From Clytia hemisphaerica (lineage: Eukaryota; Cnidaria; Hydrozoa; Leptothecata; Clytiidae): a stretch of 64,000 bases of DNA. Positions 42,981-56,800 of the stretch are shown here, one piece after another. The DNA lies in assembly GCA_902728285.1 (NCBI GenBank), contig CACVBU010001294.1, positions 372,001-436,000 of the forward strand, written 5' to 3'. Each line of letters starts with the position of its first letter. The stretch's first letter is position 1. Both the position numbers and the translations under genes were made by a program. The notes beneath the pieces are model-generated. The model saw nothing but the letters and a program-made list of their open reading frames with translations, was not told where the DNA came from and ran no database searches.

Positions 42981-45690
42981 TGCTAAGACAATCTGATAAA
43001 CGTAGTATCAACATACTTATTGAAGCTCTTGTCCTGTAAGCACACTTCGACGGGTGAAATATCATATTTTTAAGTGTGTTATTTTTACTTCGATTTGTAC
43101 TGATAGTCATTGCGTTCATTCATTCTGGTAAGGGAATAGTCGTCGGAGAATTTTGCCTTTCGACATGCAGTTCAGTACAGATCGTTCTGTGAGGACAGCC
43201 CAAGTTAAATCATTGCCTTATTTTCAAATAAATAATCGTTGTCTTATTTTTGGTTGTACTCGTAAAACTGTTGTTGTAAAGAGCATGGGCTAAAATGAAA
43301 TCCATTTGTTTTATTGTTGTTGTAGAGAATTACATGCTAGATATGAGAAAATGGGAATTTGTTGACATCGGTAGTCGGTCAAGCTTGTCCGTATCTGTAG
43401 TGCTTGATGTTGTCGTTTTCAATTAACAAAAGCAACAGTTTATTATGAGCTTTTGACGGGAGTTCTTCACGTGATGAGGAACGTTGGTTACGTTAATCAC
43501 ATTGATAAAGAGTTCTCAACTAAGCTGTATTAGTGAACTTGACTATGGCAACAAGTTTTCATTGGAAAAACGTGAATTGTTCAAGTCAAATCCATGGGTA
43601 CGGAGTATTTAGCTGTTAGCCAACAACAAGCTCCGGAATATATTAGTTACCGCTCTATTATTGAGCACAGCCTTTTGATGAGTTTGATCAGGACAACATA
43701 TTTTTATTTCAGCTTAAAGAAAATCGGCTATGAATGTAAAGTTCATTGATAAGGAGTTTTTATGAAGTTGATTTCTCCTTTGATTGAGAACAGCGCTAGA
43801 AATACACTCGTGTTCGTGAAATCGATCATAACAAAAAAAATTTTCTGCTCATTTCATAGCGATATTGAGTACGGTATGCAGCTATTTTTCAAGTAGACTT
43901 TTACCCCCGTGTTTAAAAATGCAAGTGCATTCTCTCGAATAGTATAGTCAATGGTGAGTATGATGGAAAAATGAAGATGATTTCTTATCACGCTTGATCC
44001 TTCTTAGCTTACTCATAAGACAAGTGCATTCTCTCGAATAGTATAGGTGAAAAGTTGGTTTTACGTCTATAGTTTTTAAGTACAATTACTATACTTCTCG
44101 CAGGACTTGTCAATGGTAAGTATGATGAGAAAATGAAGATGATTCCATATTTCTTAATGAATTTTCGTTTTACTCAGCAGAATATTGAATTCTCTCAAAG
44201 ATACCACGAGCCGTATCGAAAATGGAAATGATGACCAATTCTACGAATTCAAATTGCCTTCCTTTATATATGCAAGTGTTTCGTGATGTATTTTGTATCT
44301 AAACAGCAGTATTGTGTAAATTGTGGTGCTTCGCCATAGTAGTTTTGTTAGAGCAATCGATTGATATTGGTAGCTTTAACAGCTTTGGCAGCATGTCTTG
44401 TGAGCATAGTCGAAGAGCGGTTCATTTTAAGAATTGGAGAAGCTCATTGACTAAAGCTCATCGGCCAAGTAGATTCATTTTGCTATACGAAAATGAACAT
44501 ATTCTTCGACACGAAACTCTTTGTGCTGTGAACACAACCAAAGATAGAACACGGGTATTTTTAAATAGCCAGATGTTTACTTTTGGTTATGCTCATTGCA
44601 GTAAGAAAACATTGTCTCTTTATGTAATACTTGATAGTGGGATAATCGTTTACAATCCGTGTAATACAGTGATATTAGGGTGTTATATGATAATATGATA
44701 ATTGTAACAATTTAATATCAGGTTGTATAAAATATATTTTATCCCTTGCTGTTTTTCTACTTTGTCCACAACATGTAGCATGCTAGACTACTGTATATAA
44801 TGGAAAGTTTTGGGAGCTATAGCTTCAACTTCTGAGCACAAAAAAGCGATGTTTTCAACAAAGAAACAAATTTTCATAGGTGCTCAGAGGACAGTTTTAG
44901 TGATATGATTTAGTCACTTTAGACATAACTCTATTTCCAAATCAAATAGACTTTTATCAAAGTGGTCAAAAAAACAAATTGCTTCAAAATCAAAATCGTA
45001 ATCGAAGAGCAAATAAAAAAAATCCTGACAAAAAACATTGCTTCAAGTCTTTATAAAGCTGGCGTCATTGAAAAAGTGACGTCAAATAAATCTTAATGAT
45101 AAGTCGCTTTTACAGTGAGAATTTCAGTTAAGCATACAAGCTGACAAAAGAAAATTGAAGGATCGTGCTATTGGTAATTTGGTGTGACCATCATCAAAAG
45201 GGTTGATGATTTCAAATGTGTTGATTCTGCTCCTACGGTACGAAGACTCTCTCAAATAGATATACTTTCAACAGTGATTTGTCTTGCGAGCACAATAAAA
45301 AAATGACAATGATTTTTAATTCATAGAAATTTCTTTGGGTATAGGTGACAAAGTCTTAAACTTTGGTCTGTAAGCGCCTAGACCTTGCAGTTTCTAAATT
45401 CTGCTTTGATAATCGACTGTAATTTCACAGTGAGGAATTGATTAGGTCTTCATCGGTATATCATGAAATCTTACGCGAAAGGTAAAACACTTCAAAAGAG
45501 ATGTTACGTCTTTTACTTCCTGCGGTTTTGTAAAGGTACGCGATGTAGAATAAGATTTAAAGCTTGTCTTGTGAGTATGGTGAAAATGAAGAATGATTTA
45601 CAATTACTCTCTCCATTTTTGGTTTCATACTCACAAGAGAAGCAGCTTAGACTTCGAAATATTATTGCATGAATCAACCATCATTCGTCT
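42981..45690. other. Intron 3 between arrays I and II, copy B
   Basis: Shorter counterpart of 5721-10160. It holds stem-loops at about 44395-44468 and 45560-45640, and GACGTC hairpin B4 at 45061. It lacks the elements found at 6266 and 7914 in copy A. No gene is visible. Confidence 0.5.
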
Positions 45691-45694
45691 TACG

Positions 45695-47455
45695 AGCGTA
45701 GGTAATAAAAAAAACGAAAACTTTTGGTGCTTTCTCTTGTGAGCAAAATCTAAAAGGCTGTTAGTTTCAAATTCCCAAACGCTTTTAGAGAAGCTCATAA
45801 GGGAATTCGATTATTATTTCACAATATCTGGATATTTAAGCATCTTTGTCTGCGATCTCTGAGAAACAATATTGCGAAAGCATTTGATGCTTTCTTTTGT
45901 GAGCACAATCTAAAAGGATGGTGATTTCAAATCAACCGTCGGTTTTAGAGAAGCTCATAAGGGAATTCGATTATTATTTCAAAATATCCGGATATTTAAG
46001 CATCTTTGTCTGCGATCTCTGAGAAACAATATTGCGAAAACCGAAAACATTTGGTGCTTTCTTTTGTGAGCACAATCTAAAAGGCTGGTGATTTCAAATT
46101 CACCGACGCTTTTAGATAAGCTCGTAAGGGAATTCGATTATTATCACAAGAGAAGCAGCTTAGACTTCGAAATATTATTGTATGAATCAACCATCATTCG
46201 TCTTACGAGCATAGGTAATAAAAAAAAACGATTACTTTTGGTGCTTTTTCTTGTGAGCAAAATCTAAAAGGCTGGTGATTTCAAATTCGCAAACGCTTTT
46301 AGAGAAGCTCATAAGGGAATTTGATTATTATTTCACAATATCTGGATATTTAAGCATCTTTGTCTGCGATCTCTGAGAAACAATATTGCGAAAACCGAAA
46401 ACATTTGGTGCTTTCTTTTGTGAGCACAATCTAAAAGGCAGATGATTTCAAATTCACCGACGCTTTTAGATAAGCTCATAAGGGAATTCGATTATTATTT
46501 CACAATATCTGGATATTTAAGCATCTTTGTCTGCGATCTCTGAGAAACAATATTGCAAAAGCATTTGATGCTTTCTTTTGTGAGCACAATCTAAAGGGAT
46601 GGTGATTTCAAATTCACCGACGCTTTTAGATAAGCTCATAAGGGAATTCGATTATTATTTCACAATATCTGGATATTTAAGCATCTTTGTCTGCGATCTC
46701 TGAGAAACAATATTTTTGTGAGCACAATCTAAAAGGATGGTGATTTCGAATCAGCCGACGCTTTTAGAGAAGCTCATAAGGGAATTCGATTATTATTTCA
46801 CAATATCTGGATATTTAAGCATCTTTGTCTACGATCTCTGAGAAACAATATTGCGAAAACATTTGATGCTTTCTTTTGTGAGCACAATCTAAAAGGATGG
46901 TGATTTCGAATCAGCCGACGCTTTTAGAGAAACTCATAAGGGAATTCGATTATTATTTCACAATATCTGGATATTTAAGCATCTTTGTCTGCGATCTCTG
47001 GGAAACAATATTGCAAAAACATTTGATGCTTTCTTTTGTGAACACAATCAAAAAGGCAGATGATTTCAAATTCATCAAGGTTTTTTCATGCGCTCATAAG
47101 AAAAGTGGAAATACCTTAATATTTAAGCAACTTTTGGATATCAATTTCTAAGTAGCAATATTGCGAAAACTTTTGGTGCTTTCTCTTATGAGCACAATGA
47201 AATAGGATGGTGATTTCAAATCATCACATCTTTTCAACTTGTTCATAAGGCGAGTGGATTCTCTAAAGATATTTGTAAATATCTAATAATTTAGATTTTC
47301 CGGTGAAACCTTCGTTGTTTTCCCTTGTGAGCACAATCAAAAAGGCTGATGATTTCAAATTCATCGAAGCTTCTTGATGGTTCATAAGGCAATTCGAATT
47401 TCTCAATTCTCTGGATATTTAAGCAACTTCTTTGTTTGCGATCTCTTAGTAACAA
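45695..47455 (+). repeat. Hairpin array II, copy B (about ten units)
   Basis: Same unit as 10165-11200. The clearest stem-loops are near 46058-46130 and 46430-46500, with 5' arm TTTTGTGAGCACAATCTAAA and 3' arm TTTTAGATAAGCTCATAAGG. There are about four more units than copy A, some recombined (a spliced-in CACAAGAGAAGCAGCTTAG piece near 46145 repeats sequence from 45640). Confidence 0.75.
46058..46130 (+). ncRNA. Candidate hairpin RNA, array II representative
   Basis: CTTTTGTGAGCACAATCTAA pairs with TTTAGATAAGCTCGTAAGGG, and the stem continues with GGTGA/TCACC to a loop of about 8 nt (TTTCAAAT). There are about 28 paired positions with two small bulges and G-U pairs on the plus strand. Resembles a microRNA precursor; expression unknown. 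Confidence 0.45.
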
Positions 47456-48515
47456 TGAAGCTTATTTTTTCCCAAAATTTTTTCATCTTATTTTGAGTCT
47501 TCGACACGAATGAAGATTCCGATTGGTGACTAAAAATGACAATCCTTCCCAACTAGGAAATCAAGGTAGGTACAAAAGGATCATACTTTAGGTTACTTTC
47601 TTTCAATCTATTTATGTTTTCTTTTTCGACATGCTTTTGAATGAATTGTTTTTGTTTATTTCGAAATAATGTGCAATGGCGGGGAATACTTAGTCTGTGT
47701 TTATGAACTTTGGGAGAATGTCATTCAAAGAATGTGCAACCGGTAATTTCTCTCTTAGTTTGTGTCTAAGCAAATTTCCATGGAAGCTTTATTTTACGAC
47801 ATGCTTCTGAATGAGTGGATATCGAGTTCTTTATATTTAGAGGCATTAGTTGACTAGGATTGAGTTTTGGACATACCGTTTTCATGAAATTGACGTCATT
47901 TAATGGACTGATTGACGTCAAATAAAAAGTTGCATACTAGAAAGTTAAATAAGTGCAGAAAATAGATGTCGATCATAGACATGAAAACAGATAAAAAGAA
48001 ATATTGAAATCCTTTGTCTTGTCTTGTTTTGTGAGTATGAACTGAAAAGTAGGGTGATTTAAAATCAGCCAGTTTGTTTTCATTTATACTCAGAAGACGA
48101 GTCGTTCGGAATACCTGAATGATATTCTGCGAAGACATTATTAGTGTATTTTGTGGGAATCATCATAAAGGAAGAAATTTTTCGATTTTTCTGTCAAACA
48201 ATCTGCTGGTGAGATTATTTGGTTCTCCAGAGTATTGGAACGTTTTATCCATAGCATGCTAGAAGGTTTTAATTAGCTTTTTAAGTATATTTGATACTTT
48301 GCCGTGCGGGCATGATAAAAAAGACAATGCTTTAAAATCGATTTGAACTTCAACTTATTGGGCAAATAGGCTCTCAGTTACCTGAAATGTAAGCTAAAAA
48401 TTTAAAATGCTTCTCTTGTGAGTGTGTTCAAAACGTGCGATACTTTAGAATTATTGGCATGAGTTTTAATAGCACTCACAAGTTAAAAGCGGACTAGGAA
48501 AAATTCAGATGGCAA

Positions 48516-49674
48516 CAAGCTAGATGCTGAATGGACCTACCTGATGATGAAAGTTAGATAGCAATGCAAGGAGAAAAATGAAAAAAAATCAGTCAGAAAA
48601 CATAGCGTTTAGCGAAAATGCATAACGCAATAAATTCATCATTGATTGTTGATAAGGGGAGAGGGAAGGGTTGTAGGGAAAAAATTAATAGAAAGTTCTG
48701 GTCGCAAAAATCAGTTTTATTGACAATTGAATCATGCTTGATGGTGAGCATTGTTATCAATAATGTTTTTGTGTCAAAAACATAGAAATACAAGGAAAAA
48801 ATCTAATGAAAATCTGCAAAAACGGCGATTTCCGGCATTTTCAACCGGAAAAAAAAATTTCTCAAAAATCGAACTCAGCCATGTTTTGGGCAATATTAAT
48901 ACGCATCTTAGAGCAAAAAAATCAGAATAAACTAATGATAAAATCTCGAGAAAATGCCAAAAAAACAGTTTTTCCGGCATATTTCCGGCACTTTCGGCCG
49001 GAAAAAAATGTTTTTCGAAAATCGGGCTCCGTCACTTTTTAGGTATTGTCATTCTACATCAGTGTGCAAAATTTCATAAAAAAATATAAAGTACAGCTCG
49101 AGAAATTCAAGAAATACCGTTTTTCCGGAGAAAATCGGCTGTTCCGGCGATTTTTAGAAAGTTCCGGCTTCAAAAATCAGTTTTATCGACAATTGAACCA
49201 TGCTTGATCGTGGACATTGCTATTAATAATGTTTTTGTGTGAAAAAAAAAACAACGAAATATAAGGAAAAAGTCCGATGAAAATCTGCAAAAACGGCGAT
49301 TTCCGGCATATTTCCGGCATTTTCGGCCGGAAAAGAATTTTTCTCAAAAATCGGACTCTGCCATGTTTTAGGCATTGCTAATACGCATCTTTGAGCAAAA
49401 AATCTGAAAAAACTAATGATGAAATCTCGAGAAAATGCCAAAAAACCGGTTTTTCCGGCATATTTCCGGCATTTTCGGCCGGAAATGATTTTTTTTCGAA
49501 AATCGGGCTCCGTCACATTTTGGGCATTACCATTTTGCATCATTGTGCCAAAAATCAGAAAAAACTAATGAGCCAATCCTGAGAAAAGCTGGTAACAGAC
49601 GGACGGACGAACGAACGAACGAACGGACGGACATCGGTTAATTTATAGGACCTCTACCCCACCGGGGTAGGTCC
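48516..49674. mobile_element. 1.16-kb insertion with internal 450-bp repeats and GGAC/GAAC microsatellite
   Basis: Copy A array III units read through the site (GATGGCAAAAAGGAAAGCC). The insert has two related segments of about 450 bp rich in TTCCGGCATATTTCCGGCA and TTTTCGGCCGGAAAA. It then has a GACGGACGAACGAACG-type microsatellite (about 49598-49632) and a terminal hairpin CTACCCCACCGGGGTAG bounded by GGACCT and GGTCC. GGACCTACC near 48532 mirrors the GGTAGGTCC at the right end. The class is unassigned. Open frames inside (48774-49582) follow the repeats and are not genes. Confidence 0.75.
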
Positions 49675-50068
49675 AAAAAGGAAAGCCTAGCAGAAGAAAC
49701 TTTTTCTTCTGTAGCTTCCCTTGTGAGTGTGTTCAAAACGTGCGATACTTTAGAATTATTGGCATGAGTTTTAATAGCACTCACAAGTTAAAAGCGGATT
49801 AGGAAAAATTCAGATGGCAAAAAGGAAAGCCTAGCAGAAGAAACTTTTTCTTCTGTAGCTTCCCTTGTGAGTGTGTTCAAAACGTGCGATACTTTAGAAT
49901 TATTGGCATGAGTTTTAATAGCACTCACAAGTTAAAAGCGGATTAGGAAAAATTTCAGATGGCAAAATGAAAAGCCTAGCAGAAGAAACTTGAAATTTCT
50001 TTCGTAGCTTCTCTTGTGAGTGTGATTAAAAAGTGTGATATTTTCAAACTATAGGCATGATTTTGATT

Positions 50069-50678
50069 GAGTCTGCTAAATGACGCGCCTTACGCGCCCT
50101 CATATTTCTAAAGCGCCTTCGCACCTTACGCGTCTTACGCGCCCACGCGTAATTTCGATACGTGGATCGAGAACTGTTAGGAAATTGAACATTGATATGA
50201 ATGAGATTGAAATTCATGAATCTACTAGGAGAAATTTTTAGTCAATCTCTCTTATTATTCGTCGATTTTGAGATTATTTTTTTTCAGATATTTGCATTCT
50301 CGTTAACTCCTTGTTTTGCGCCCGGCGTGACCCCAAGGTTATACCACTATCCTTATGATGTGGATTTGTGATACTTGATTTGTTTGCCTCTTATTATTCG
50401 TTTTTAACTAATTTAGTCTTATATAATATTTATATTTATTCTAATGTATATCTCTTGGTCCAAATAATATTTATTGTCATTTACAAAAAAAAATTTAAAA
50501 ATATTTTAAGGTGCGTCAAATTTTTAGGGCGCGTCAAATTTTTAAGGCGCGTCAAATTACCAGGGCGCGTAGGCGCGTGGGCGTGTAACATTTTAGGGCG
50601 CGTGGTCGCGTAAGGCTCGTTAAAAATACGAGGGCGTGTGGGCGCGTGGGCGCGTAAGGCGCGTCATTTAGCAGACTC
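50069..50678. mobile_element. MULE-like element with GGCGCGT subterminal repeats
   Basis: The 610-bp element has about 31-bp perfect inverted ends starting GAGTCTGCTAAATGACGCGC, flanked by the 10-bp repeat GATTTTGATT (50059-50068 and 50679-50688). Dozens of GGCGCGT/ACGCGCC words pack both ends, much more GC-rich than anything nearby. A 9-10 bp duplication suggests the Mutator-like superfamily. No transposase is present. Confidence 0.85.
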
Positions 50679-50879
50679 GATTTTGATTGCATTCACAAGT
50701 TAGAAAGCGGATTAGGAAAAATTCACTTGGCAAATTTTAGAGTTCAGCAGCAGAAACTTGTTCATAAGATTTGATATTCAACATTCATTTCAAAATGTAT
50801 AGTTGATAATTTGTTTATTACGAGTAAATTGTGTTACAGAGTTTTTGTTCGCCTTTACCGTTCTTTTTTGTACGATTTT

Positions 50880-53800
50880 ATTGCTTTGTTTTGTGAGCAC
50901 TTTGGAAAGTAGGTCATGTTTTCAAATCACACGATCCTTTCTTGTGGATTGCTCATAAGGGAAACAGAAAGCAAGTTCTTTCTATCTTTCTCATTGGCTG
51001 ATCTTCTTTGCTTTATGCCTTTTGTTTTGTGAGCACTTTGATAAGTAGTTCATGTTTTCAAATCACAAGATAATTTCTTGCAGAGAGCTCATAAGGGAAG
51101 CAGAAAGCATCTTCTATGATTGTAACAATTTTCTTGCTTTTGTCTTGTGAGCACTTTTAAAAGTAGTTCATGTTTTCAAATCACACGATTCTTTGCTTGC
51201 AGAGTGCTCATAAGGGAAGCAGAAAGCATCTTCTACGGTTGTAACGATTTTTTTGCTTTTGTCTTGTGAGCACTTTTGAAAGTAGTTCATGTTTTCAATT
51301 CACACAATCCTTTCTTGTAGATGCTCATAAGGGAAGCAGAAAGCATATTCTATGGTTGTAACGATTTTCTTGTTTTTGTCTTGTGAGCACTTTGGAAAGT
51401 AGTTCATGTTTTCATATCACACGATCCTTTCTTGTAGATGCTCATAAGGGAAGCAGAAAGAATCTTCTATGGTTGTAACGATTTTATTGCTTTTTTTTAG
51501 TGAGCACTTTGGAAAGTAGTTCATGTTTTCAAATCACACGATCCTTTCTTGCAGAGTGCTCATAAGGGAAGCAGAAAGCATATTTTAAGGTTGTAACGAT
51601 TTTATTGCTTTTTTTTAGTGAGCACTTTGGAAAGTAGTTCATGTTTTCAAATCACACGATCCTTTCTTGCAGAGTGCTCATAAGGGAAGCAGAAAGCATC
51701 TTCTATGGTTGTAACAATTTTCTTGCTTTTGTCTTGTGAGCACTTTTAAAAGTAGTTCATGTTTTCAAATCACACGATCCTTTCTTGCAGAGTGCTCATA
51801 AGGGAAGCAGAAAGCATCTTCTATGGTTGTAACAATTTTCTTGCTTTTGTCTTGTGAGCACTTTTGAAAGTAGTTCATGTTTTCAATTCACACAATCCTT
51901 TCTTGTAGAGTGCTCATAAGGGAAGCAGAAAGCATCTTCTACGGTTGTAACGATTTTCTTGCTTTTGTCTTGTGAGCACTTTGGAAAGTAGTTCATGTTT
52001 TCAATTCACACAATCCTTTCTTGTAGAGTGCTCATAAGGGAAGCAGAAAGCATCTTCTATGGTTGTAACGATTTTATTGCTTTTTTTAGTGAGCACTTTG
52101 GAAAGTAGTTCATGTTTTCAAATCACACGATCCTTTCTTGTAGATGCTCACAAGGGAAGCAGAAAGCATATTCTACGGTTGTAACGATTTTATTGCTTTT
52201 TTTAGTGAGCACTTTGGAAAGTAGTTCATGTTTTCAAATCACACGATCCTTTCTTGTAGATGCTCACAAGGGAAGCAGAAAGCATCTTCTATGGTTGTAA
52301 CGATTTTATTGCTTTTGTCTTGTGAGCACTTTGGAAGGTAGTTCATGTTTTCAAATCACACGATCCTTTCTTGTAGAGGTAAGCAGAAAGCATCTTCTAC
52401 GGTTGTAACGATTTTATTGCTTTTTTTAGTGAGCACTTTGGAAAGTAGTTCGTGTTTTCAAATCACACGATTCTTTGCTTGCAGATTGCTCACAAGGGAA
52501 GCAGAAAGCATATTTTATGGTTGTAACGATTTTATTGCTTTTTTAGTGAGCACTTTGGAAAGCAGTTCATGTTTTCAAATCACACGATCCTTTCTTGCAG
52601 AGTGCTCATAAGGGAAGCAGAAAGCATATTTTATGGATGTAACGATTTTATTGCTTTTTTTAGTGAGCACTTTGGAAATAGTTCATGTTTTCAAATAACA
52701 AGATAATTTCTTGTAGAGTACTCATAAGGGAGGCAGAAAGCATATTCTATGGTTGTAACGATTTTCTTGTTTTTTTCTTGTGAGCACTTTGGAAAGTAGT
52801 TCATGTTTTCATATCACACGATCCTTTCTTGTAGATGCTCATAAGGGAAGCAGAAAGCATCTTCTATGGTTGTAACGATTTTATTGCTTTTTTTTAGTGA
52901 GCACTTTGGAAAGTAGTTCATGTTTTCAAATCACACGATCCTTTCTTGCAGAGTGCTCATAAGGGAAGCAGAAAGCATATTTTAAGGTTGTAACGATTTT
53001 ATTGCTTTTTTTTAGTGAGCACTTTGGAAAGTAGTTCATGTTTTCAAATCACACGATCCTTTCTTGTAGATGCTCACAAGGGAAGCAGAAAGCATATTCT
53101 ACGGTTGTAACGATTTTATTGCTTTTTTTAGTGAGCACTTTGGAAAGTAGTTCATGTTTTCAAATCACACGATCCTTTCTTGTAGATGCTCACAAGGGAA
53201 GCAGAAAGCATCTTCTATGGTTGTAACGATTTTATTGCTTTTGTCTTGTGAGCACTTTGGAAGGTAGTTCATGTTTTCAAATCACACGATCCTTTCTTGT
53301 AGAGGTAAGCAGAAAGCATCTTCTACGGTTGTAACGATTTTATTGCTTTTTTTAGTGAGCACTTTGGAAAGTAGTTCGTGTTTTCAAATCACACGATTCT
53401 TTGCTTGCAGATTGCTCACAAGGGAAGCAGAAAGCATATTTTATGGTTGTAACGATTTTATTGCTTTTTTAGTGAGCACTTTGGAAAGCAGTTCATGTTT
53501 TCAAATCACACGATCCTTTCTTGCAGAATGCTCATAAGGGAAGCAGAAAGCATATTTTATGGATGTAACGATTTTATTGCTTTTTTTAGTGAGCACTTTG
53601 GAAATAGTTCATGTTTTCAAATAACAAGATAATTTCTTGTAGAGTACTCATAAGGGAGGCAGAAAGCATATTCTATGGTTGTAACGATTTTCTTGTTTTT
53701 TCTTGTGAGCACTTTGGAAAGTAGTTCATGTTTTCATATCACACGATCCTTTCTTGTAGATGCTCATAAGGGAAGCAGAAAGCATCTTCTATGGTTGTAA

Positions 53801-56800
53801 CGATTTTATTGCTTTTTTTTAGTGAGCACTTTGGAAAGTAGTTCATGTTTTCAAATCACACGATCCTTTCTTGCAGAGTGCTCATAAGGGAAGCAGAAAG
53901 CATATTTTAAGGTTGTAACGATTTTATTGCTTTTTTTTAGTGAGCACTTTGGAAAGTAGTTCATGTTTTCAAATCACACGATCCTTTCTTGCAGAGTGCT
54001 CATAAGGGAAGCAGAAAGCATATTCTACAGTTGTAACGATTTTTTGCTTTTGTCTTGTGAGCACTTTTAAAAGTAGTTCATGTTTTCAAATCACACGATC
54101 CTTTCTTGCAGAGTGCTCATAAGGGAAGCAGAAAGCATCTTCTATGGTTGTAACAATTTTCTTGCTTTTGTCTTGTGAGCACTTTTAAAAGTAGTTCATG
54201 TTTTCAAATCACACGATCCTTTCTTGCAGAGTGCTCATAAGGGAAGCAGAAAGCATCTTCTATGGTTGTAACAATTTTCTTGCTTTTGTCTTGTGAGCAC
54301 TTTTGAAAGTAGTTCATGTTTTCAATTCACACAATCCTTTCTTGTAGAGTGCTCATAAGGGAAGCAGAAAGCATCTTCTACGGTTGTAACTATTTTCTTG
54401 CTTTTGTCTTGTGAGCACTTTGGAAAGTAGTTCATGTTTTCAATTCACACAATCCTTTCTTGTAGAGTGCTCATAAGGGAAGCAGAAAGCATCTTCTACG
54501 GTTGTAACGATTTTTTTGCTTTTGTCTTGTGAGCACTTTTGAAAGTAGTTCATGTTTTCAATTCACACAATCCTTTCTTGTAGAGTGCTCATAAGGGAAG
54601 CAGAAAGCATCTTCTATGGTTGTAACGATTTTATTGCTTTTTTTAGTGAGCACTTTGGAAAGTAGTTCATGTTTTCAAATCACACGATCCTTTCTTGTAG
54701 ATGCTCAAAAGGGAAGCAGAAAGCATATTCTACGGTTGTAACGATTTTATTGCTTTTTTTAGTGAGCACTTTGGAAAGTAGTTCATGTTTTCAAATCACA
54801 CGATCCTTTCTTGTAGATGCTCACAAGGGAAGCAGAAAGCATCTTCTATGGTTGTAACGATTTTATTGCTTTTGTCTTGTGAGCACTTTGGAAGGTAGTT
54901 CATGTTTTCAAATCACACGATCCTTTCTTGTAGAGGTAAGCAGAAAGCATCTTCTACGGTTGTAACGATTTTATTGCTTTTTTTAGTGAGCACTTTGGAA
55001 AGTAGTTCGTGTTTTCAAATCACACGATTCTTTGCTTGCAGATTGCTCACAAGGGAAGCAGAAAGCATATTTTATGGTTGTAACGATTTCATTGCTTTTT
55101 TAGTGAGCACTTTGGAAAGCAGTTCATGTTTTCAAATCACACGATCCTTTCTTGCAGAGTGCTCATAAGGGAAGCAGAAAGCATATTTTATGGATGTAAC
55201 GATTTTATTGCTTTTTTTAGTGAGCACTTTGGAAGGTAGTTCATGTTTTCAAATCACACGATCCTTTCTTGTAGATGCTCATAAGGGAAGCAGAAAGCAT
55301 ATTCTATGGTTGTAACAATTTTATTGCTTTTGTCTTGTGAGCACTTTGGAAAATAGTTCATGTTTTCAAATCACACGATCCTTTCTTGTAGAGTGCTCAT
55401 AAGGGAAGCAGAAAGCATATTTTATGGTTGTAACGATTTTATTGCTTTTTATAGTGAGCACTTTGGAAAATAGTTCATGTTTTCAAATCACACGATCCTT
55501 TCTTGTAGAGTGCTCATAAGGGAAGCAGAAAGCATATTTTATGGTTGTAACGATTTTATTGCTTTTTATAGTGAGCACTTTGGAAAATAGTTCATGGTCG
55601 TGTTCACACTACAGACCTTCCTTAATAAAAATGTAGTTAGGAGAATCTTTTGTTGACTACAATACAGAACGTGCATTTAACAAAGAGTCGAACGCGTAGT
55701 ATTGTAATTTTTAATCGATCTTCCTTAATTTAGAGTCGTAAGCTCTATTGTCTTAAGGGTAGGGTAGAGGCTTCCATTAAAACAAAAGATTTTATTGAGG
55801 AAGCATAAAAAAAGAATGCGTGCAGTGAACAAAAAGTTTTACGATTTCAAAAACGAATGAACTGAGGAAAAAATTAGAAATAGTGCAAACGGTGTTGTTG
55901 ATGTGTAAGATGAATGCAGTTATTGAGTAAAACCATTAGAACAAATATGTTTGCGGATTTCAAGTGATGTATGTATACCAATATCAACCAATCACAGGTG
56001 AAATCGAAACTCTCAATAAAAAATCAACCAATGAGAAGCCTTAAGCAAAATCAATTACCGTGTTATAATAGATCTCGTGAACCTACAAAGAACTGTAATA
56101 AACCAGTGTATTCATCCATCATAAATCTCTTTGTTTAACTTTGATAGATTTAATTAAGTAAACTTTCCAGTGTGAACGCGCCCCATGTTTTCAAATCACA
56201 TGATCCTTTCTTGTAGAGTGCTCATAAGGTAAGCAGAAAGCATATTTTATGGTTGTAACGATTTTATTGCTTTTTATAGTGAGCACTTTGGAAAGTAGTT
56301 CATGTTTTCAAATCACACGATCCTTTCTTGTAGGTGCTCATAAGGGAAGCAGAAAGCATATTTTATGGTTGTAACGATTTTATTGCTTTTTATAGTGAGC
56401 ACTTTGGAAACTAGTTCATGTTTTCAAATCACACGATCCTTTCTTGTAGATGCTCATAAGGGAAGCAGAAAGCATATTTTATGGTTGTAACGATTTTATT
56501 GCTTTTTATAGTGAGCACTTTGGAAACTAGTTCATGTTTTCAAATCACACGATCCTTTCTTGTAGAGTGCTCATAAGGTAAGCAGAAAGCATATTTTATG
56601 GTTGTAACGATTTTATTGCTTTTTATAGTGAGCACTTTGGAAACTAGTTCATGTTTTCAAATCACACGATCCTTTCTTGTAGAGTGCTCATAAGGTAGGC
56701 AGAAAGCATATTTTATGGTTGTAACGATTTTATTGCTTTTTATAGTGAGCACTTTGGAAAATAGTTCATGTTTTCAAATCACACGATCCTTTCTTGTAGA

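Larger units (their letters stand above)
48410..50740 (+). repeat. Hairpin array III, copy B (four units, interrupted)
   Basis: Units near 48412, 49717, 49858 and 50008. Two transposon insertions (48516-49674 and 50069-50678) fall inside units 1 and 4. The same arms as copy A: CTTGTGAGTGTGTTCAAAA with AATAGCACTCACAAG. Confidence 0.8.

Noticed and set aside
48774-49582. Open frames in the CCGG-rich insert as a transposase
   Set aside because: The frames repeat with the 450-bp units on both strands and contain no catalytic motif.
49598-49632. GGAC/GAAC microsatellite as a telomere-like repeat
   Set aside because: It is short and interrupted, sits inside a transposon-like insert, and does not match a telomere motif.
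52112-55168. Repeated 62- and 88-codon frames (MFSNHTILSCR starts) as a tandem gene family
   Set aside because: They are the same satellite unit read in one frame. They span hairpin arms and spacers, have no family resemblance, and end wherever unit length breaks the frame.
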